Below are positions 53,524 to 58,576 of a stretch of DNA of 58,576 nucleotides, one piece after another; position 1 is the first letter of the stretch; every line of letters starts with the position of its first letter. The stretch comes from Rickettsia australis str. Phillips (lineage in GTDB: Bacteria; Pseudomonadota; Alphaproteobacteria; Rickettsiales; Rickettsiaceae), in NCBI RefSeq assembly GCF_000273745.1, contig NZ_AKVZ01000003.1, positions 1 through 58,576 of the forward strand, given 5' to 3'. The notes under the pieces are model-generated. The model saw nothing but the letters and a program-made list of their open reading frames with translations. It had not been told where the DNA came from and did no database searches. The position numbers and the translations under genes were made by a program.

Positions 53524-53544
53524 TATAGAGTCAATTTATGTCAT

Positions 53545-53622
53545 TCTCTCTTGGCATTATTGCGTGGATCGGTAAAACCTATTCTGTCACCCTAGTCCGC
53601 TTGACCACTAGATGACATGTGT
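53545..53622. repeat. Degenerate family B repeat before frr end
   Basis: gcgtggatcggtaaaaccta, tgtcaccctagtccgcttga and ccactagatgacat match the diverged family B copies at 44380 and 57655 (ggaccggtaaaaccca...gcttgacca). The spacer 53082-53629 therefore holds an inverted repeat, a dead gene and this element. Confidence 0.6.
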
Positions 53623-53629
53623 AACCTTA

Positions 53630-54190
53630 TCAAACAGTCATTATTTCTTGTTCTTTTTGTTTTATTGCCGCATCAACTTTACTGCTATATTCATCAGTTA
53701 ACTTTTGTACTTGTTCAGATAAGTTATGATACTCATCTTTTGCAATAATATTACCCTTTTCTAGCTTTTTAAGTTCTTCATTGCCGTCTCTTCTAATATT
53801 ACGTAATGAAATTTTAGTATCCTCACCGTATTTATGAGCAAGCTTTACCAGTTCTTTACGTCTTTCTTCAGTTAAAGCCGGTATCGGTAGTCTGATTAAT
53901 TGACCGTCCGTTGCTGGAGTTAAGCCAAGATTTGCTATAGTAATTCCTTTCTCTACTGAGGATACCATAGATTTATCCCAAACCTGCACGTTAATTGTTC
54001 GTGCATCAGGGGTGGATAGAGAAGCAACTTGTGAAAGCAGCATTTTACTACCGTAAGCTTCCACGGTTACGCTATCAAGCAAATTAACTGAAGCTCTACC
54101 GGTACGTAGCCCTTTAAGCTCATGATCTAAAACTTTGAGAGCTTTATCCATTTTTTCTTGTAAAATTTTCTTTAACGTTTCTGTATCCAT
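53630..54190 (-). CDS. frr: Ribosome recycling factor
   Basis: RRF works with EF-G to split post-termination ribosomes. From the ATG at 54190 the product is 186 residues, the standard length. Motifs are [60 protein letters not shown] and [18 protein letters not shown]. The frame is open to 54223, but those codons do not match the family. It is downstream of pyrH, the usual order, with a family E repeat between them. Confidence 0.97.
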   Translation of the reverse strand: MDTETLKKILQEKMDKALKVLDHELKGLRTGRASVNLLDSVTVEAYGSKMLLSQVASLSTPDARTINVQVWDKSMVSSVEKGITIANLGLTPATDGQLIRLPIPALTEERRKELVKLAHKYGEDTKISLRNIRRDGNEELKKLEKGNIIAKDEYHNLSEQVQKLTDEYSSKVDAAIKQKEQEIMTV

Positions 54191-54252
54191 ATTATTTGAT
54201 CCGTATATTATTAATCGAGACATTGTTATGTGTATTGGACAATACCCACAAT

Positions 54253-54362
54253 ATCATTCCCGCGCAGGCGGGAATCCAGTAGTTAAAAAGTACAGACAGG
54301 GTAAGTTTTTAAAATCAAAAGCTTGCTTTATGCTAGATTCCCGCGCGCGCGGGAATGACATA
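54253..54362. repeat. Family E palindromic repeat, best-preserved copy
   Basis: The outer arms are cattcccgcgcaggcgggaa and gattcccgcgcgcgcgggaa followed by tgacat. Each arm is itself a hairpin, around a centre of about 70 bases. It fills the pyrH-frr spacer. Confidence 0.85.
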
Positions 54363-54412
54363 AAATGAGTCATGCAACAATGCCATAAAAATCATACCAC
54401 AATTCACACTGC

Positions 54413-55141
54413 TTATTCCTCAATTGTCGTATATTCGCCTTTATCTTGTATTACTCTAGCAAAATTTCCCTGTTCTTTTATCGAAAATATTCTTAGAGGT
54501 AATTTATTTTCTCTTGCAACTGCAATAGCTGCCGTATCCATGACTTGCAGGTTGTTAGTTATAACATCTTTATAGTTAATAGTGAAATATTTTTTAGCAT
54601 CAGGATTTTTTTTAGGGTCGGAATCATATACACCGTCAACTTGAGTTGCTTTTAATAAAATATCGCAATTCATTTCGATTGCACGAAGTACTGCGGCACT
54701 ATCGGTTGTACAAAACGGGTTACCTGTACCACCGGCAAAAATTACTACACGCTTTTTTTCCATATGTCTTTTAGCTTTACGGCGAATATAAGGCTCACAT
54801 ACGCTCATCATAGGAATAGCCGATAGAACTCTTGTATAGATACCTAGGCTTTCCATAACGTTTTGTAAAGTTAATGCATTAATCACCGTTGCAAGCATAC
54901 CTATATAATCCGCTGAAGCTCGGTCCATACCGACGAGTGCTGCATTAATCCCACGGTAAATATTTCCGCCACCGACTACGATAGCGACTTCTACTCCTAA
55001 ATCAATGACCTCCTTAATATCGCCGGCAATCTTTTTTATTACCTCATATTCATGCCCAAATTGCTTGTCCCCCATTAAAGCTTCTCCTGAAACTTTAAGC
55101 AAAATTTTTTTATACTTTAGAGCGTTTATATCTGATGTCAT
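54413..55141 (-). CDS. pyrH: Uridylate (UMP) kinase
   Basis: PyrH makes UDP from UMP and ATP and is a hexameric amino-acid-kinase-fold enzyme. The 242-residue protein has [57 protein letters not shown] and [20 protein letters not shown]. It lies three bases after mrpE, so cotranscription is likely. Confidence 0.97.
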   Translation of the reverse strand: MTSDINALKYKKILLKVSGEALMGDKQFGHEYEVIKKIAGDIKEVIDLGVEVAIVVGGGNIYRGINAALVGMDRASADYIGMLATVINALTLQNVMESLGIYTRVLSAIPMMSVCEPYIRRKAKRHMEKKRVVIFAGGTGNPFCTTDSAAVLRAIEMNCDILLKATQVDGVYDSDPKKNPDAKKYFTINYKDVITNNLQVMDTAAIAVARENKLPLRIFSIKEQGNFARVIQDKGEYTTIEE

Positions 55142-55144
55142 TTC

Positions 55145-55462
55145 CTACTTCAAGTTATTTTTTATTTTTTTAATCATTCTACCTCTTTGTAGGTCGGTAA
55201 TCGATGATTTATTGAGTGCATGCACTAATAACATATTATTATTTATATCAAGTGTTACCGTACCAGGTGTTAATGTAATCGAGTTACTATAAATTACTTC
55301 ACCGATTTCTTCTAGCCCTTCTGCGTCAATCCATTCAAAAATCGGCTCTATCTCTATCTTTCTTTGCCAAATTATTTTGATCACCGAGAAAGCTGATTTC
55401 CATATTTCTAATAATAACCAAGGAAAATATAATATAAATTTAATTTTAGTGAGCATTAACAT
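55145..55462 (-). CDS. mrpE: Cation/proton antiporter subunit E (MrpE/MnhE family)
   Basis: A 105-residue protein with one hydrophobic N-terminal segment (KIKFILYFPWLLLEIWKSAF) and the family core YSNSITLTPGTVTLDINNNM plus LLVHALN. MrpE is a small subunit of multisubunit Na+/H+ antiporters. Here it is shorter than usual (about 160), keeping the cytoplasmic domain, and no other mrp subunit is adjacent. Its start overlaps the end of the broken EmrB-type gene by 17 bases; an alternative ATG lies at 55456. Confidence 0.8.
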   Translation of the reverse strand: MLMLTKIKFILYFPWLLLEIWKSAFSVIKIIWQRKIEIEPIFEWIDAEGLEEIGEVIYSNSITLTPGTVTLDINNNMLLVHALNKSSITDLQRGRMIKKIKNNLK

Positions 55463-56996
55463 TTTCGGTTAATTTGATCTTTGAAGTAAAAGGTATTAGT
55501 AGCATTATAAATACAAATAACAGCCCTATCATATTAAATATATTATTTATTGCAATTACAAAAGCATCATTATTTAATTTGTTTGCTAATAACAAATATG
55601 ATGCTTTGTCAGGATTAAGAACTTTTCCGCTTAATAATTCAGTATAAGAATCTAGCTGTTCTAATGCCATTATAGAAGTAGACGAGATATTTTCCGATAA
55701 ATATTGCATAAAGATTTTAGTATCATTAGTAAGTATAGTGCTGATTATTGCAAGCCCTACTGTTCCTCCTAAATTACGAGTAAGATTATAAAGCCCGCTA
55801 GCGTTACCTACTCTTTCTTTTGGCATATTGCCAAGAGCTACATTCGGTATAAAACAAAACATTAAGGAAAGCCCTCTAACAACTTGAGGAAGCACAAAGG
55901 CAGCAAATTTAGAATCAGGTGTTAGAAAACTATTCAGATGACATCCAAGAGCAAACCCTCCAAGTCCTATAATAAGCATCAGGCGTAAATCTACCCCTAG
56001 CCCTAACATCCTACCGGCAAGTGGTGCAGATAAAAATTGTGCTCCGCCCGTCACCATCATAGTAGCCCCGATTTGTAATGTATCATATCCGGCAATAGTA
56101 AAGAGAAATAGCGGTAATATATATACTGCCCCGTATAATCCGATACCCATAACGAATGAATAAAGGCAACCAAAAGTAAAGTCTTTATAAAGGAATGTTT
56201 TTAAATCTAAAATTGGATTAATAAAGGTTAGTTCTCTAATGATTAATAAAATAAAACCTAAAGCTACTGCAATGCTTAAGAATAATATTAAATTATCCTC
56301 AAGCCAACCTTTTTTATTTCCTTCTTCTAAAACATACTGTAATAAGCCTAGCGTTAAAGCCATTAATAATATACCGAGAAAATCAAAATTTTTCAGTAAT
56401 TTATAATTTGGTTTATCAAAATCACCATATAAAAATACTACCGTGCATACAAAAATACCGGGTATGACGTTTAATAAAAACATAAAATGCCATGATAAAA
56501 TCTCTGTAATATATCCACCGAGTTGTAGGTCCTAAAGTAGGGGCGACAGTTACGACAAGTCCAATTAAGATAGTAACAGTAGGACGTTGTGATGCAGGAA
56601 AAATTATAAAAACGGTACTAAAGACCGTCGGTATCATAGCACCGCCAAAAAATCCTTGTAATGCTCTAAAGATAATCATGGATTCAATATTAGTTGCAAG
56701 CGAACATAATACGCTCATAACCGTAAACCCTAAAGCTGCAATGAAATAAGAAACTTTAGTAGAAAGTAACCTTGCTAAAAAGCCGGTAATAGGAATAATA
56801 ATAACTTCAGTAAGTAAGATGTTTGAACACAAGAAAGTTCATCGCTTGAAGCGGCAAGACCTGCAGCTATTACAGATAATGAGTTAGCGACAATTTGAAT
56901 ATCAAGTACCGACATGAACATTCCGACAACCATACCAAAAAAAGCAAATAATTGCTTTTTAGAAAGGGCATGCGGTTGTAAATTATCATTTGACAT
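55446..56996 (-). pseudogene. EmrB/QacA-type (DHA2) MFS exporter, two frameshifts
   Basis: Three overlapping frames make one transporter. The first (56996-56775) has AFFGMVVGMFMSVLDIQIVA and ELSCVQTSYL. The second (to 56422) continues TEVIIIPITGFLARLLSTKV, RALQGFFGGAMIPTVFSTVF and APTLGPT. The third (to 55446) continues GGYITEILSWHFMFLLNVIP and runs to the C-terminus with about ten more membrane segments. The frame changes lie near 56815 and 56520, each repairable by one indel. These exporters normally have 14 segments and work with an EmrA partner, which is absent here. The sequence is otherwise well preserved, so the damage looks recent. Confidence 0.85.
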
Positions 56997-57232
56997 AATT
57001 AAATTATGCAGTTTAAATTAAATAAAGTTAATAAGTAACATAAAAATATATGTTTAAAATAAAAAATTGTTGTACAACTTTTAATCTAACTATTTATTAG
57101 GATATAAGTAGACAAAACCTAATATATGGTAATCATTTTATTGATATTTAGCAAATAATAAATATGTGATTGATTTATTAAAAAATATTTACTACAATAT
57201 TAATATTTATTAACTATAATTGATTTATCAAT

Positions 57233-57436
57233 ATGCAAAATCCAGCACAAAAAGTTATATCTTTTTCAGAGAATAAATCTGATATAGAACGCATAAAGAA
57301 ATCAATAGAAGAAGGGTGGGCAATAGTAAAGCTAGTACCTAATAAAGACCGTTTTATTGGACTTTTAGAAAAGATTTCGCATGCTGAAGATGAAACAATC
57401 TATATTCCTCCAAGAAAAAAGATAATAGTTAATTAA
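57233..57436 (+). CDS. Small hypothetical protein
   Basis: A 67-residue protein, MQNPAQKVISFSENKSDIER and on to a basic end PPRKKIIVN. The middle SIEEGWAIVKLVPNKDRFIG looks like a short alpha/beta fold. There is no membrane segment or signal. It resembles the small conserved proteins restricted to Rickettsia, but I cannot name the family. It is preceded by 230 A+T-rich bases and followed by a weak hairpin at 57485-57520 (ataaaagg / tcttttat). Confidence 0.6.
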   Translation: MQNPAQKVISFSENKSDIERIKKSIEEGWAIVKLVPNKDRFIGLLEKISHAEDETIYIPPRKKIIVN

Positions 57437-57641
57437 TACGGATAGTGAGTTATTACATAATCTGCTATTCGGCTAAAAAGTTGAATATAAAAGGTGAAAG
57501 GTAGATTCCATCTTTTATATAAAGCTAAGTATATATTATTTTTTAGCAAAAACTTATAATTTTTTACAAAGTATAATAGAATTGTCTAAAAAGTGATTTT
57601 GTTTATACCTCTCTTAAAAAGATCTTATTGTCATTCTCGTG

Positions 57642-57712
57642 TAGCATTATTGTGTGGACCGGTAAAACCCATTGTATCACCTAGTTCGCTTGACCATGTA
57701 GTCCATAAAAAC
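57642..57712. repeat. Degenerate family B repeat
   Basis: gtgtggaccggtaaaaccca, ttgtatcacctagttcgctt and gaccatgtagtccataaaaa match the diverged family B type at 44380 (ggaccggtaaaacccactgtatcac...ggtccataaaaa). Confidence 0.6.
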
Positions 57713-57722
57713 AATAAAAAAG

Positions 57723-58515
57723 ACTCAGGTCCTCGCTATCTTATTCTCAATCTTCTGATCTAACCTCGATAAAGCATTGTCATTTACTGCCTTTACTGAT
57801 AGTTCCATTACTTTCTCTATTGTTATTTAAGGCTTGTATCTCTTTTAAATAAGGTGATTTTATTTTTTAGATAAGATATTACTTTTTCTCTTAGTTCAGG
57901 TATCATAATTGCTATATTAACTAAACAAGAGTCTGTATAAATATGAACACAACTTTTATCTAGATTTATAAATTTTTTAATAAACGGTAATATAATATCA
58001 AAATCTATTTTTTTTAATCTGATTACTATATAAATGAATCCTTGAAAAGCAGTTTTATATATTTGCTCACTTTCTTTTTTTCAAGAAAATACAGGCAAAC
58101 CTCTAATGCTTCTTTAAATTTAAAGAATTTTGACAGAAACTTAAAATAAACTCTATTTTTTCTTCTTCATTATTTAAGTAGAGCATTAATGTTTTATCTG
58201 TATATCTCTTTAGAATTCCCTCATTAAAAAAATCAATTCCATTTTTAAAATATTCCAAATAAATCTTACTTCTTAATCTTATTACATGGTAAGTAATCTG
58301 CTATAGGGTATCTTTAGTTTCATATAATATTCTCTCATTTTTACTATTTAAGTTGTTAAACAAAATAGGTAATATTAATTTTGCTTTAATATTGCTAAAC
58401 CTAAAAGCTAAGCTTCCTAAAGCTTGAAGTGCCGCAGCTTGTATTAATGTTCCTATGGGGGATACAAAATCCCTTGCCTTTAGGTGAAGGGAAGATATAA
58501 TGAAGTTACTTTGGT
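57723..58515 (-). pseudogene. Decayed gene with HEAT-like repeat segments
   Basis: Minus-strand translation gives overlapping fragments in different frames: LIQAAALQALGSLAFRFSNI and KAKLILPILFNNLNSKNERI, then KIYLEYFKNGIDFFNEGILK and TLMLYLNNEEEKIEFILSFC, then SEQIYKTAFQGFIYIVIRLK and DFDIILPFIKKFINLDKSCV, and finally VMELSVKAVNDNALSRLDQK. The first has the AxxALGxLA pattern of HEAT or armadillo helices, and the rest are helical. At least three frame changes or stops break it. No intact gene is visible in 57437-58576. The family and function are unknown. Confidence 0.55.
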
Positions 58516-58576
58516 AACGAATTTATAAAGAGATATAAGAAGTTAAGAAAAAATAGCCATAGGATTTGAAAGTACA

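Noticed and set aside
54135..54368. Open frame of 77 codons between frr and pyrH
   Set aside because: It overlaps the frr start on the opposite strand and the family E repeat; composition is repeat-like.

Overview
The window is chromosomal DNA of an obligate intracellular alphaproteobacterium of the genus Rickettsia. The evidence is the strong A+T bias, long decayed spacers, several families of palindromic repeats (two of them inserted in frame inside reading frames, as is typical of Rickettsia palindromic elements), and gene content and order: trmD-rplS, secF, nuoF, lepB-rnc-era, ruvC, hflKC-degP, sdhCDA without sdhB, rpsL-rpsG-fusA joined through tRNA-Trp to secE-nusG-rplKAJL-rpoBC, mipZ and gatCAB. 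Intact versions of several genes suggest a tick-associated (spotted fever or related) lineage. Leu at RpoB residue 973 is the state reported for the naturally rifampicin-tolerant R. massiliae subgroup. I could not test the species by comparison.

Layout. 1-3995: end of ackA, a frameshifted hypothetical gene, trmD-rplS, a GapR/DUF2312 protein on the minus strand, and secF. 4226-9243: nuoF, the overlapping lepB-rnc-era unit, ruvC and a TrmJ-like methylase. 9317-12174 (minus): mrp, an ELM1-like protein carrying two different repeat insertions, and a dead MNT-HEPN gene, apparently one operon. 12213-16751: a near-consensus promoter, then hflK-hflC-degP and trhO. 16933-20280: sdhC-sdhD-(dead parDE)-sdhA. 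20527-37628: a GlnP-type permease, then the large translation and transcription block from rpsL to rpoC with one tRNA. 38054-44283: an unrecognised minus-strand protein with an RPE1 insert, pepA, mipZ, a small hypothetical gene and aspS. 44555-49399 (minus): a tightly packed run of a solute-binding lipoprotein, a flavin reductase, dapB, a BI-1 family protein and a large kinase-like protein that I take to be the ortholog of the R. typhi PI3-kinase effector Risk1. 49670-56996 (minus): gatCAB, a dead nucleotide pyrophosphohydrolase, frr-pyrH, a lone mrpE and a frameshifted EmrB-type exporter. 57233-58576: one small hypothetical gene and a badly decayed HEAT-like gene.

Repeats account for nearly all spacers. 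I call them family A (starts and ends with gtcattgcgag/ctcgcaatgac), family B (ccgtggcttgaccacgg), family C (ggtgaatttcaaaaatt...ttgaaattgacc), RPE1 (in-frame insertion in genes), family E (cattcccgc...gcgggaatg) and family F (A+T-rich units with a small hairpin around rplL). The letters are labels for this report only. Two observations stand out. Family C units begin directly at the stop codons of plus-strand genes, always in the gene's orientation. Family F is a conserved hairpin unit repeated four times on either side of rplL.

No CRISPR array, prophage, intact transposase or obviously new multi-gene system is visible. The most interesting material is the behaviour of the repeats, the Risk1-like effector at the end of a housekeeping operon, and the graveyard of toxin-antitoxin and transporter genes broken by one or two point lesions each.
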